Translations under genes and position numbers: made by a program
DNA from: Neolentinus lepideus HHB14362 ss-1
Lineage: Eukaryota; Basidiomycota; Agaricomycetes; Gloeophyllales; Gloeophyllaceae
Reading direction: 5' to 3'
Assembly (NCBI GenBank): GCA_001632425.1
Contig: KV425576.1
Coordinates: 67,832 to 131,831, forward strand
DNA length: 64,000 bases
Part shown: one piece after another, positions 23,046-35,503 of the stretch
How the letters are laid out: every line of letters starts with the position of its first letter
How positions within the stretch are numbered: the stretch's first letter is position 1
Notes under the pieces: generated by a model
What the model was told of the DNA's origin: nothing
Seen by the model: the letters and a program-made list of their open reading frames with translations, nothing else
The model's database searches: none

Positions 23046-24502
23046 TTAGGACGAAGAGCCCGCCTTGTAGACAGTCCCGTAGGCGATTATTTGAAATCTG
23101 CACCACCAAGTCAGGTCCACTCACACGTTATATATATGTCCACTTACTGATCATACAAGGCCAACACCCCAGCAGACGCTACGCCACGCAGGATATTGGC
23201 ACCGGCGCCAGCTACCACCGCTCGCGTCAGTCTCCCCCAAAATTGCGCGATGCATGACGATACTCACAGAACAGAGCCTTCATCCCTTCCTTGGCTATTA
23301 TCTGACGGCCCGCGTCGAGCGCAGATTTATAGTGTGTCTGAGCGATTGTTAGTCAGGAGGCATAGCACTTCGACGCCACCAATAAAACATACCTTGGTTC
23401 CGGAGGTCATCATCATCCTCCGACGGATAGTGTCCAGCGGGTATGAGGCCAGGGCAGCACCCTACTGGTCAATATCAGGGTCAGCCATCCATGTCATTCA
23501 GAAACCGGAATTTGCCTACAGTGGTGCAACACCAGCCGACGGCGAAGGATGCCAAAAAGTTACCTTTCAGCGGTCCGACGAGGACGACATCCCTAATGGT
23601 ATCATAACTTCCGAAGCTACGAGAACATCATTGCCTCGTCAACGAATAATTCAGGATCATTACCACCGGACACGCACTAAAGTCCTCTATACACTACAAT
23701 CCCCATCAAATTCGGGGCGAAACCCCTGTATAAGCCCACGATGCCGTCCGTGGCGAGTGTCTTCTTGTACACATCCAGCAAGCCGTTGAACTCGCGTTTG
23801 CACGCAGCGGACTTGGCATCTGCAGAGAGACGAGTACGGGCACTGCAGTCAGCACCCGGAACTCGACAAGTGAGCGGCGCAGGGGAGAAAGGAACACTTA
23901 GACCCACTAATCGAGCGAGTAGACAAAGACCGAGGAGGCTGCGCCGGCGGCTGCGCCACTGGCTATGTTACCTATTATTGGGAACGAGTGAGAGGGGTGA
24001 CGGGAGTGGAGAGGGGTAGGACGTACCGAGCACCCACAGCCCGAAGCCCTCGGACCGCTTAAAGCCGAACATGGCCTTGAACGAATCCTTGAAGGCGAAG
24101 TTGAGCGCCTGTGTGGGGAAGTACCTCAGGACGTTAGTGCCGTTACCCCGCCAGACTACCGGTGAGCGATAAGTGAACGCTTGCCTATAAAAAAAGATAG
24201 CCTATTTACTCACAGCTCAGCGCGCCTTCACTAGTGTAAGTGCGCTTGAAGCAGTCTGCGATGCCGCTGTAGGGACGATCGAGCCTGCCCTGCGCGAGCA
24301 TGGCTCCTTGGTTTTGCATCATGAGTTTGACGCGCTCGATGGGGGCTGCGGCGGTCTTGGAGATGGCTGCGGCGGTGCCTCCCATGAGGAAGCCCACTGT
24401 GCACATCATCGTTGATTCAATGTAAGCAGTTAATAATGGCGCTGAGTGCTCACCCATGAAGGAACTTTGTTTCTTGTCAGAAGCTTTAGCAGATTCAGAC
24501 AT
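23046..24502 (-). CDS. AAC: Mitochondrial ADP/ATP carrier
   Basis: Exchanges cytosolic ADP for matrix ATP across the inner mitochondrial membrane. Carrier repeats are visible: [20 protein letters not shown] with [71 protein letters not shown] and the diagnostic nucleotide-carrier signature [15 protein letters not shown]. The last intron uses a GTAAGT donor inside the codon after YD. Reading through it would stop at 23144, but splicing joins ALYDQ to [16 protein letters not shown], which aligns with the usual C-terminal helix, so the stop at 23046-23048 is preferred. The N terminus has an extra stretch of about 30 residues ([20 protein letters not shown]) before the first helix. Several short introns are present. 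Confidence 0.93.
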
Positions 24503-25679
24503 ATTTGGTATTGTTATAGAGAAACCGAGAAAAGAAATTGAGTGGGGGTTGTATAATTGTGGAGACTAGAGTCTAGTTGATCACTTCACTGATATCTGTC
24601 CGACGCAATCACGGCAGGTATAAATACGGGTAACGTCCGCGGAACAGGAACCATGGTACAAGTGCTCACAGCGGGTTTACCCGTAAGTGCGAACGTATCG
24701 GACATATCAATTATGTGGGCAGTGGGTGACACAACGTAGCGTAAGGCATGTGGGACCATCCAATGACGAGGTGAGGAGGGCAGTTCGCGAGCCGAGATAC
24801 CCCGAGATACCAGTGCAGACTGGATTAGTCTTTATTAGCGAGTGCAGTAGCACGCTTACTTGTCACAGCAAGATCACTGCCGCAGTTCAGTCGAAGGCAC
24901 TCCTGGCCACCTATAATTAAAGGCGTTCAAGATTAACATGTGCGAGTACTAAAACATGTATATGATGAGGTCAGCGACAGTACTGCAAATCCGATGCACC
25001 ACTCCGAGATCATCCGAAACTCCATGCGCAATCGTGACACACCTGACTCACATTTGACTTCAGCACAGGTGCAGAACCGAATAGTCTACCACATTCTGCA
25101 ACCTCTCTGAAATGCACTCCCTGCTCTATCGCTGGTTGACCGCAGTTTCGATACTCCGCATGTTGAGAGTAAGAGTCGGCGACGATTGGTCCATCAATCC
25201 TTCTGCGGCATGAGCGGCTTCAAGAATGCCACGTGAGGTACACAGCCACATACGTACGCGCTTCGAGGGTGGCGGAAGACAGCGTGTATTTACCAGCGCC
25301 ACGTCTCTGTGATCGCTGAGACGGGGGCAGCTGTCTCATAACATCTTGGTGGTGTTTCGTTGCTTGTGTTTGTCTTGTCAGGTTATGTGCGCACAAGTTG
25401 TACGCGCGGCTTTTCTATTCAGCGCACATAAGGTCGCCCGACGGAATAATGCTACTTCTCCCAGTGGTAGCTCAGCGAGCGTCGAAGTGTGTACCAGATA
25501 AACATGCAAATCAACTGTATCCATATTCCCGTGGAAGACACAGCCAGATGTTCGTTAGAGTACAACCCCCCATGTATTGTTTCCTGAACTACTTTCTCTA
25601 GAGCGAGTGTCAACTCGACATCGTCGTGTGCCTAAGACGCATCATCTAACATGCAACCAATGACACTGCTTACTTCGCA
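24503..25679. other. Intergenic region, nothing seen
   Basis: Upstream flank of the ADP/ATP carrier and downstream flank of the aminotransferase. I see no coding frame, repeat or RNA gene that I can support. Confidence 0.5.
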
Positions 25680-27160
25680 TCAACCATCAAGCTCCCAACC
25701 AAACACCTCCTCAGCCTCCTTCAGCCTCTCACAAACGGTCGTAATCCTCTTATCATCCACATTCGCAACCGAGAACCGCACATACCTATCTTCCTCCCTC
25801 ACCTCGGCACTCTCCCTGTCGAGGAAGAATGCCACAGGCAAGCAAATCACACCAATCTCCTCCGCCAGCCTCTGACACACCTCCTTTGCATCCTTACCCT
25901 TGAATGGGTGTCTTACGAATGCGTAATATGCACCATGGCTTGCGATCTTCCATCGCGATGGAAGGTGCGAGCGGAAGAGCTCATGGCGGGCTGCGAGAGC
26001 AGCGCGGTTCGCGGCGATGAAGGTGCGCAAGGAAGGAAGGAGCGAGCTTGCCGTCGGATCGTCGGCGGGTTTCGTGAGGAATGCACGTTGGCCGCCGCGC
26101 GGAGCGCAGATCTGGATACAGTCGAAGATGCGCGTGAGAGATGGGAGGAGATCGGGTGAAGCAGTGATCATTCCGAGTCGGTGTCCTGGGATGCAGTACG
26201 ATTTAGAGAAGGAGTAGAGGGATATGATGCTGGGGCGCCAAGACCAGGAAGGTGGTTGGTTGGAGGTCACTTCGGTGGATGATGATGAGTGGAATAAGTA
26301 GTGTGGTGGGCCGGTGGCTATGAAGTCACGGTAGGTCTCGTCTACAATAAGTGCAATATTATGAGACCGAACAAGCGCGGCGAATGAGGAAATCAGCGCT
26401 GGAGAATAAGTTGCCCCTGTCTGTACGACAACCGGGATCAGCGAACATATTCATACGGATGCGTAGAACACCTTACCGGATTATTTGGCGTGACCAATAC
26501 GATCGCACGTGTGCGGGGAGTGATGAGCTTTGCACATCGTTCTGGGTCTGGCTGGAAATGATCTTCCGGATAAGTCTGGAGAACTACAGTCTTGATACCG
26601 AGGAGATTTAGGGTCATCCTATCCAATCGGAAGTCACGCGGACAGCGTCAATCTGACAGAAAGAGCTACGCACTGATTATTGAAATACCTACATCAACAA
26701 TGCTTATGAGAAACTCTACTTCCCGAAGAATTCAGGGAACGTACCAGGGTACTGGCAAAATGAACTCGTCCCCTTGCTGCGCCAAGCACATAGCTACTGC
26801 CACAAATGCCAGATTGCACCCCGAAGTGATGGAGATATCCTCCGGCTTCACATCTACCTGCATCGAAGCCTTATCTCCTCCACCATACACCCATCGCATC
26901 TCCTCCGCCACTGCCTTCCTTAGATCGTACTCGCCCTCGTCTGGTCCGTACGAGAACACTCCCGGTGCCGATGCTGCCGCTGAAAGTGCATCGCGGAGAG
27001 CGGGTGGTGGAGGCGTTCCGGGCACACCTTGAGATATATCTAGGAGTGGTCTATTTGGAGATGGAACGTAGCGTCTCGCCCAGCTCAATGCCTGGCCGAT
27101 TGGTGGTTCTCTAGTGGACGTAGTGTTCGAGGCGAGCTGGTAAGCTAACGTGGTCTCCAT
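25680..27160 (-). CDS. PLP-dependent class I aminotransferase
   Basis: Fold-type I aminotransferase; the substrate is not evident from sequence. Motifs in order are LDISQGVPGTPPPPALRDAL, FSYGPDEGEYDLRKAVAEEM, DISITSGCNLAFVAVAMCL, PVPWYFNNQMTLNLLGIKT, LVTPNNPTGATYSPALISSF, IALIVDETYRDF (PLP-ring Asp), SLYSFSKSYCIPGHRLGM (Schiff-base Lys plus the phosphate-contacting Arg) and the C-terminal domain SHGAYYAFVRHPF to DRYVRFSVANVDDKRI. A 15-nt micro-exon at 26674-26688 supplies Y-F-N-N and restores the conserved PWYFN(N/H)QM motif. About 440 residues, a normal length. No mitochondrial presequence is obvious, so it is probably cytosolic. The minus-strand neighbour on the left is unrelated. Confidence 0.92.
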
Positions 27161-30026
27161 CCTGCTACCGTAGACGAGAAGGCAGGAAGATTTCTCTAAT
27201 GCTTGAATTCGGAGAGTCGCTGAGGAGACAGACTGAAAGTCGATTCGAGATAACCCCAGCTAGTAGCTAGAGCTTATCTTCGCGCCATCATTATGTCCGT
27301 TCCCTGTACTGGTTGCCGGCGAAAAGTCTAATACGACATCCCAGAGCAGAGCCTCGAAATCGCTAAGGGCCCGTTCGGCTCCCCGGTTAACTGCTGGCTT
27401 GTCCGCCAAATTCTCAGGTTTACGCTAAGTGCTGGTCTCGGAAACTGTCACCTCCTCATCACGCTCCGCTCATTTACAGCAGTGGGAATACTGTGACATA
27501 GTGTGACCTTAGCGAAGCCTGCAGTAAGCAGAGACACGAGGGCGAAGCTTCCGTTCCGTCCTCATTCACCCAGCTCGTTTCTGAATTCGATGTTTCCAAG
27601 ATGTACTCATCTAGGCATCCCAATGGCCCTTCGCCTGTTCTTGGGGATGGGCAAGTCTGGGTTACGGCGCGTATGCTTATGTAAGCCAATTGTGGCGTTA
27701 AAGTGACCAACGCCACAACCACCTTGCTTCGAGTGAAACCTCGGTTTCTACACTGAAAACAATATAGGTTGAATGTATTATAAGTAAATACAGGTCTAAT
27801 ATTGCACTAGATCTCAAATTAGGGCCGCTTTTCATAGATGCAGTAGGGAGTATATCCTCCTTATCATGCCAAACCTCCCAGGCATGTTGGGTGGGCTGTC
27901 TCTGTAACCCTGAGCATTGACTCTCAGTTATAGGTTTCCTATTTCTTTTACTGCACATTCTAATACATGCTGTGCATCGAAGGAGTTCTCGGAAATGTAT
28001 CGATATTGTGAGGAATTGAATGAAGTGACATTAATAATAATAGGTATACCTGGTGCAAAAAATCAGGAAAAGCTTGAGATAATGGGTGATGTAATCTACT
28101 CACATAATATGCACTATATAGCGCTTGCAATGTATGCAGCATCACGGTAAAACCGGAGGTAGTCTAGGATTACTGACATTTCGACCCGCGTGTCACATCA
28201 CGGTCACGTCGCGCCTCGCGTCCAAATGAGTGGACCGGGCACTCCACACTGTGGACAATATTATGGCTCTCTGAAGCCATTTCACGTGTTGCACAAAACA
28301 TGAAAGTTGTTCCGTTTCACATTATCTAGTGCACCTTCTTGACAGAATTTTAAGAATACTAGTAAAATCTTGATTTGACTGCATTATATTAAGATCTAGG
28401 CTACCTGTACAAAATCGGTCAAGTACATGCACTGCTAGATAACTGAAAGAGTGAATCTGCACCAAAATTGTGCCCGACGGGGTAGTATACACACAGATAA
28501 TCTGACCGCCATTTTTTGGGCAGGTGAAAGAGCGGTTTGGCTGAGAGCCAAACATGTACAAATAATACTGTTTCCAGTCGAGGATTGCCCATCCCCACTG
28601 TTCTAATTGCCAGGCTGTACCCTGACGAAAACCATAGTGTGACCTTGAAATTTGGTAACTTCCAGGCCTCACAGATCGCCGAGGCTGTAAGGCTCCAAAC
28701 AATATTGGCGCAGGGCTCGTGCCCATGTGCTTCGTTTCAAGCTCCGCTCATAGAACTCGCGTTCCTTCCACACTCCGATCGCTCAAAATGAAAAGGCGCA
28801 CTTATTCCTGTACTTATTTTGTTCCAGTGCCTTCTAGTCTGGTTTGTTCTGCATCCTGTAAGTCATCTCAGTTTTTGACGATCAGGATCCTGATGATTCA
28901 TGAGTACCTTGGACTCGGAAATACGATATCTGAATGGAGATTAACCGCCGAAAGCACTCGAATCAGGCAAAAATTCAGATGAACGGTTTTCGTCTCCGAC
29001 AGTTCTCGCATGGTCTTTCAATAGTCGAACAAGAAACGTGCGACCCTATCCACGAGGTCCACGCCCGAGGCTGCGCCCATATTCTGCACACCGACCTATC
29101 CTTGGCAGGCCCTCCTTTCACACCGGCACGTTTACTCATCCGAGATCCCAATCACGCCTCCAGAATATCCCTTCATTGATCAACAGAGCCTTGTATGACG
29201 ACAAGACTCCTGGTGTATGAACATGGCGATGCGTCTGCATCCTTGTCGGTGTCATGCCGGTGGGACTTTCCAAGTTTTCGTTCATTTGTCACGGACCAAT
29301 CAACGACGATCGGCTTCGTCAACACTAAGCCTCCTTGTTGTCCACGGGTCTGCTGTATCTCTTCTCTGACGGATATTGTTGCAAGGGTATGCAAGGGTCA
29401 TTCCACTCGCGCTCGTTTAGCATTCCAGTATCAGACATCGGGCACCGAGGGCACCGGCGACCTGTGGCTGTACAGAGTCAAAACAAGGTTGATCGGCATC
29501 TGCGGCTTCAGAAGGCCTGTCGTGAGAGACGGATCTTCCTGACCGTGCGACGGGTTCATGTAAAACCATTTCCAAAAAAATACGATGCCTTCTAGGACTT
29601 CCTCATACCTTCGAGATCTCTGATGAAGAGGCTATATCTTAACAAGGAGTCCAGCACCCACTTGCCTGGAAGACGCTCGAAGACAAAGTTAGGCTGGCGC
29701 TTACTCATGAGCACGTTAATATGAACGCGTTGCGGCAAGGCACTCTAGACGAGGCGAATGTCGGCTTTACATCCGCACAGGCCTCATGACTGGGTTGCTC
29801 CGAAGCCCGTTGTTTTACGTCCATCAAGTCCAGGGCTGTCCGGATGACCTGACGTATTCATTTCGCTCTCTGCCTCCACACCGTGTCGGTCACACCGGCA
29901 TGCTCACGTCATTTACAAGAGCTCCACTGCAGTATAAAAGCTATAGTCCCTTCGAGTCGTACCGTGCAGAAACACACACTTATACGTCTTACCTCTATTA
30001 ATCGCCCTCTCACTTATTTCTTCATC
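27161..30026. other. Long intergenic region, no confident gene
   Basis: Short frames exist on both strands but none has a domain, a signal peptide or a credible exon chain. The right end is the promoter of the secreted-protein gene at 30027. I see no strong inverted repeats. Confidence 0.45.
29933..29939 (+). promoter_or_regulatory. TATA box upstream of the secreted-protein gene
   Basis: TATAAAA lies 94 bp upstream of the ATG at 30027, and the leader is pyrimidine-rich (CACTTATTTCTTCATC before ATG). This is a typical core promoter layout for a strongly expressed fungal secreted protein. Confidence 0.6.
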
Positions 30027-30576
30027 ATGAAGTTCTTCATCGTCGCCGCTTCCCTCATCGCCAGCGTCCTTGCTCAGAGTATTGACATTGGCGTGCCCGT
30101 TAGCGGAGATGCAATTCAAGCCGGTCAACAACTCACGGTAGAGGTCGACAGACCGGTACGTTCAGTCCGCATAAGTGGAATGCATCCGGACTAACTGGAA
30201 TGTTCTCGCATTCATAGAACTCCCTCACGGGTTCGGAAGAGGTCGCGATCGTCATTGGACTGCGTCCCTGTTACGACAATAACTGCGTTGCCGCGGACGA
30301 GGCAATTGGTAGTGTCTTGTACAACGGAGGATTCAAGCCTCAATACAGCACCCTACCCGGCACTGGCGAGAAGCCACCTCACCAAAACTTCACCGTCACC
30401 GTTCCGGAAGACATCCAAGCTGGACCTGCTATCCTGAGCGTATCCCACTTTTCTCTTGTCGGCGTAAGTGGCAATTATGCGTATATGGGTGACACCCTCT
30501 GACCACGTCCTCACAGGCCGGACCTTGGCCGATGTTCGAAGTCGTGAATAAGTCCCTCACTATTACTGGGAGTTGA
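30027..30576 (+). CDS. Small secreted protein, function unknown
   Basis: Three exons (30027-30155, 30218-30463, 30517-30576) encode exactly 144 residues. MKFFIVAASLIASVLAQS is a signal peptide with cleavage near residue 16-18. The mature part has alternating polar and hydrophobic strands: IDIGVPVSGDAIQAGQQLTV, NSLTGSEEVAIVIGLRPCYD, AIGSVLYNGGFKPQ, HQNFTVTVPEDIQAGPAILS and PMFEVVNKSLTITGS. It reads like a single all-beta (immunoglobulin-like) domain with one short cysteine-containing loop (CYDNNC). I associate this type with uncharacterised secreted basidiomycete proteins. It carries sequons at NFT and NKS. A TATA box is present upstream. No enzyme motif is seen. Confidence 0.85.
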
Positions 30577-30921
30577 AGTGAATAATATATAACGGACTTA
30601 CGAGACACAAGGATTTTCTTGGACTTCTTGGACTAATGAGCTAGTAATGCATGGACTCCTAACCAAAAACACTGTAGCATATCTGCATCGTACCTTAATG
30701 TCTTAGTGTTTCAATACATCGCGCTTCTTTCTTTTTCAATTCCCACCAGTAATACGTAGCTTCGCACCGAAATCCAGAAATATGGCAGAATGGCAAAGTT
30801 CTGTCAATCTATCGATGCATCACAACGTATATCAGATATCTGTCAACTATAATTAGACGTTGGTCCATCTCCGGCAACCTGACTAGGATACTGCGTCTGC
30901 TTGCAACAATCCTTGAATGCA

Positions 30922-33078
30922 TCATCCTTGCGTATCCTTGTACATACCCTCGGCGAGACTCCTAGGGTTCACGATCCAGACCGCAGCATCCATAGTGTCT
31001 TCTCCATACAGTTGTAAGCTAGGTCCATATCTCGCACGAACCTCCGACACGAGCGCCTTGATGCTGGCTCGATTTGCAGTCAAGGTCGTCCATCCCCGTG
31101 CAGCACCGAAAAGGAGACTGCGCAGGGTGTGAGGGGTGATCTTCGCTTTTGCTTTAGCTTTTGATCCGTCTTGGTGACTGAGAAGTTCGCGGCACGTTTT
31201 GGCTATCGCAATAGATACCGCACTGTTGGTGGATGATTGACTTACAGTGCGCACATCGCCCGAAGTCCCGGCGGCGTCGACAACCCTAATGGTTATCGGA
31301 GGGAGACAATGCGTCGAGTATCGCGAACCCAACCAGTACAGTCTTCGCCTCTCCTCTACTGTGGTAGAAGTATCGGCGAGACGCTCATCAGCACTTCTCC
31401 TTGAGCAATTGCTGAACAGGGCTTCAGCTCGTCTCTTTTCGTTCTCTCCACCTATTGTGAAGACAATGTCAAAGAACCGGTCCCTGGCTTCGGACGTTGT
31501 CCAAAATTCTACAGGAACCTCATCCACCTTACCGTCATCTTTCGGCACACAGAGATCAAGAGATGAGATGGAATTCTCGACCGGACACATTACTGCTGCC
31601 GAGAGATGACATGAAAGGCGCCGCCGCAAGATATCCAGAAAGCCTTCTTTCATTTCCTGCTGAAGCTGCTGGGCCAATGCTCGTGACTGAGGAACATGTC
31701 CCTGTGGTCCCTTTTCGGAATCATGACCGAGTAATATCGAGTGCTGTTCTGAGGACATATGGAATGGCTGAGCACGTCCCCTGGCTTGGAAGCGGGAAAT
31801 AGCTTCTTCAGCAGTTGCAGGGAGTGCGCAGTGGGTGAGGTCCGAAACGAGCGCGATGAGCACGGACAGGTCAAGGTTGACAAAAATTGTCGGGCAGCGA
31901 GCCTTAGGACCAGCATTTGATAGAGCAGAGTTTAGAGAAACAACGGCGAAGGACAACTCCCGCTCGCCAAACTCGAGCTCGATGCCCATTTGCCGCACGT
32001 CTTCTATAACTTGCGAGATCCTGTCAGCTAGACCTTTATCGTCCTCTGCAGCTTCGAGTGTTACCCGAGCAGTGTAGTCCTCTAACCTTGTAAGGCGCAT
32101 GGTTACTTTCGGAATTTGTTGAGCTTCGCCTTTGAGAAGAGGAAGAGGGTTCGCCCGGGAAGCAGCAATCAGTAACTTCGCCATGCGGATGAGGGAAATC
32201 TGAGAGTTGGGCTTGGGATTGATGTCCGTCTGACCAGCTTCGTCAAGATATTCGGATGAAGCGGAGGATGAATCACTGATGTAGGCGTCAAGCTCCTGGA
32301 ATTCGTACGCCAGACGCGTCGCTGTAATGCTGTATAGCGGGAAAGGTAGGAAGAGAAGAAAATTAGATTGAGATTTAATGCTCCACAGATATGAGTATAC
32401 AGTGGTTCTAGCATCGCAGAAGCAGGCGACTTGCAGGCGACTTTAATCAGAGATATGTTGTAGGGTCCGCATCGTCTCAATCGCGCTTGCGGAACAGCAA
32501 ACAAACCGTGGGGGCAACATAGATAAAGAACTCACGTATTCACTCTGATCCAATGCCTGCCTCCGTCCGCTATCACGTCGATTTTGACACCATGTTCGGT
32601 GGTATTCTCTTTCGTCTTCAATAGAAGAGCAGATGCAGAAAACGTGCGCTCCTGGGATGCAGAGTGGTGATAAGATAAGTGCTGAGTGATCGATGCGATC
32701 GGCTGCCTAGCGGAAATGCACTCCTTCCATACTGCGAGTAAGTACGGTGCATTTGTCGAGATGCGAAGCTCGTCGTTGTCGTAATTTTGACGGCGCCGTT
32801 GTAGAGTCTACTATTCACACGCGGACAGCTTGGCGCACTGGCCTGCGGCTCGGTTCTGTGAGACGCACCTTCTCGATGGCCTCTATATCGCGCTTCACCG
32901 ATTCCTTGAATTTTGAAAGCCCTGGCATAACAGCTTGTGCGTGTTCTTCCCCATGTTCATCAGAGTCATCGATAACGGCAACATCTTGCTCGTAAGGTAT
33001 GAAGTTAAAAATTGATGCGTAAGCGGCTTGCAGTTCCTCATAGACTAGGTGCAAGGAATCTTCAGACTGCTGAACCAT
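30922..33078 (-). CDS. DUF1308 / UPF0415 (C7orf25-like) family protein
   Basis: The gene starts in an exon at 33078 (MVQQSEDSLHLVYEELQAAY), continues through an exon carrying NAPYLLAVWKECISARQP and the conserved GVKIDVIADGGRHWIRVNT, and joins via ITATRLAYEFQELDAYISD to the long last exon (30922-32184 region). That exon contains MPPTIFVNLD-type sequence: CPTIFVNLDLSVLIALVSDL, the DUF1308 hallmark, and a C-terminal block ending NPRSLAEGMYKDTQG. An intron between the second and third exons (donor after VNT, acceptor at a TACAG) restores the frame. The family is conserved from fungi to animals, and its biochemical role is not established. About 590-600 residues. The exon 1 to exon 2 acceptor was not fixed exactly. 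Confidence 0.78.
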
Positions 33079-33271
33079 AGACTACAGCTGGTTATGTTTA
33101 ATCGAGACTTCTACGACGCGGCCTCCCGAGTGATCGAACAATGTGGCCATTCCCACGCTGAGGCCTGAGCGCTGCTGAGCCTACTTCCAACTCGCGAGAC
33201 CCTTCACGCAGATACTAAGTCTGTCTTTCCGTGAGAGTCGGAGAATATTCTGGGCCAACGGAGATCTCGAA

Positions 33272-33775
33272 CACTTCGGGAGTTGCACTCTTTTGGACCC
33301 CGCAAAAGGTTGATCGGAAGGGATATTGAAAAGGTTATATTTCGGAATACATTCTAGAGGGCTCAAAATACAATATTTTAAACAGTCTCAAAATGGAATG
33401 CCGAAGGTTATCTTTTCCATTACCTTCGCAAATACTTTTGAAAGGGTCAAAATAAATGATTTTGTGCCCATTTAAAGCAGTTACCACCATATAAACTCTT
33501 GCAGCGCCCCAAAAGGGATTATTCTGGCAGGGGTCACTTGATTTAAAGATCATATTTTTTGAAATTGAAAAAGAATTACTACATCGGGCAACAGTTTATT
33601 ATATTTCGGCAACTTGCGCCAGTTAATGCTGAAGATAACCTTTCCTATTCCATTTTGAGCTACGTCAAAATATCACATTTCGAGGTCTACAAAATGCATT
33701 CCCTAAATATTATCTTGTCGATATTCCTTTCGATCAACCTTTTGCTAGGCCTAAAAGAGTGCAACTCCCGAAGTG
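33272..33775. mobile_element. Foldback/MITE element, copy A (empty, 504 bp)
   Basis: The ends are perfect 23-bp inverted repeats beginning CACTTCGGGAGTTGCACTC, flanked on both sides by GAA (33269-33271 and 33776-33778), consistent with a 3-bp target duplication as in PIF/Harbinger-like elements. The left half resembles the reverse complement of the right half for roughly 150 bp or more, so the whole unit can fold back. There is no transposase. A second copy lies inverted at 51764-52684. Confidence 0.85.
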
Positions 33776-33778
33776 GAA

Positions 33779-35503
33779 GGCGCAACTTCTGACAATTGCA
33801 CTGGATTAGAACGGCGAGAGACATATTGCAGGTCTGCTCGAGAAATGGTAACAAAATCGTGACAGCCGCGCAGTAAATCTCGTAGAATCCATCAACAAGT
33901 CGTTGTTCGCCCAGACATGGACCGAGCACAGAGACATCTGCCGAACACTCTGTCCATCCCTAGCTCATTCGGATACCTTTGCCCCGTAGTAGCGTGCACT
34001 AGTTGCGTCCTAAATCAAGAGCGTAACCTTTTTGCACGATTCAAGAAACCTCGATGGCACTGACCTAGTTAACTAGAATACAGCGCCCCATGGTCGAAAG
34101 CTCAAAGCTGTGCAGGTCTGCCTAACCCGCAGCACGGGTGGATCCGAGTAGCAAGTTAAGACTGCGACTGGTAAAGGTGCTGAAATCGAACATCGGTTTG
34201 GCCCTATTTTCCGGTACCCTTCGAAACTGATGGATACAAAGCCTTGAGACCCGACTGGAAAGAAATGTTCTGGCCCGGAAGCACGTCCTCTCAAACAACC
34301 AAAGTTACCAGACAACCCGGAAAGGCTCGCAGAACGGGCTCAGTTTGGGAATTGCTTTCTGAGTGACTGACCCTCGCCGTGGGGCTATAGATGATATTCT
34401 GAAGGTAAGATGTGGCAGTGTATACGTACCTACCTTCCGTTTTCGGTTGCCCGAGGTTAGCCATGAGCAAAAAATGCAAAATGGCTTCTAATCGTTTCGC
34501 AGTTAGCTGTCAGCACTGCGCTCGACGGCGGCAAAATTCAAAGCACCAGCATGTCCACGTGTAAAGTTTTCCATACCGAATCGTAATACTAAAATGTGTC
34601 TTCCGAAAAGGTAGTGTCAAGGTTTCGTACCCGAGAAATTGACTGTCGGGTGCTAGACCTAATTTCATCCGGGTAACGCGGCTGCGAGGACTCAATATTA
34701 ATAGCGCATGTGGTAGGAAGCCAAGCAGTATTCAAACCCTCGTTTCAATTGGCGTTTCAATTGGCGGTGGCATTGACAGTCATGGAATATAGGAAGCTCA
34801 GAAATATTTGGCGAGCTCGTCTTGGACAATCAGGTGTACTCAGACACGTGATGGATCGGCAGAAATGGAGATGCTGGTACCCTTCCATCGGCACGGGTGA
34901 CGGGACAGACTGCTAAAAGCAGCCAGTCCCTGGTACCCGATGCCCCGTCATTGGTGGACTTTCATTTGCCCGTATTTGCCAATGATAATCACCATTGCAG
35001 CCTAGCTATACGTACCGTATTTGTGTATTAAAGCGATCTATCTGGATCAAAGGAGCTCAAGAAGATGGTTTGTGTGGACTAGAGCGGCCACTATAACGGT
35101 CTTTGATTCGTCGATTCAATGGCCACTGACTCTGTCGATTGATACCGATGTCCGCCATCTGCTTGAGGGACTTAAGGGAAGCATCCTGGGCTCACACCTG
35201 CCATACGGTAATAACACTGTTGTTCGATCATGTTTCTCGTGGATATCTAGAGACGGCAATTCCGTGACACACACGCAGGGTGTGCTGCGGCTCGGGCGTC
35301 ACGGCAGCATCTTTCAGCTATATAGACAATGACATCGAAGTCATGAACCAACTTACTTCGGACGAGAAATCATCCCCAGATAACTGAATCAACTACTCTG
35401 ATCCTGAAACCCGCACATCAGAATAAGTGTGATGTCCACGTATATTAACCTTCGCCTATGTTCGCTCTTTCGCTCATCTGATATCCTTACCACTAGGACT
35501 CGG
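33779..35503. other. Flank upstream of the first carotenoid oxygenase
   Basis: No gene is seen at 33.8-34.6 kb. From about 34650 the sequence has a diverged counterpart at about 38240-39060, upstream of the second oxygenase gene. A conserved CTATATAG (35318-35325), about 186 bp before the ATG, matches one at 38885-38892, about 179 bp before the second ATG, and is a candidate core promoter. Confidence 0.5.

Noticed and set aside
23144..23146. In-frame TAA as the end of the ADP/ATP carrier
   Set aside because: It overlaps a GTAAGT donor. Splicing adds FQIIAYG, which corresponds to the usual C-terminal part of the carrier, so the stop at 23046-23048 is preferred.
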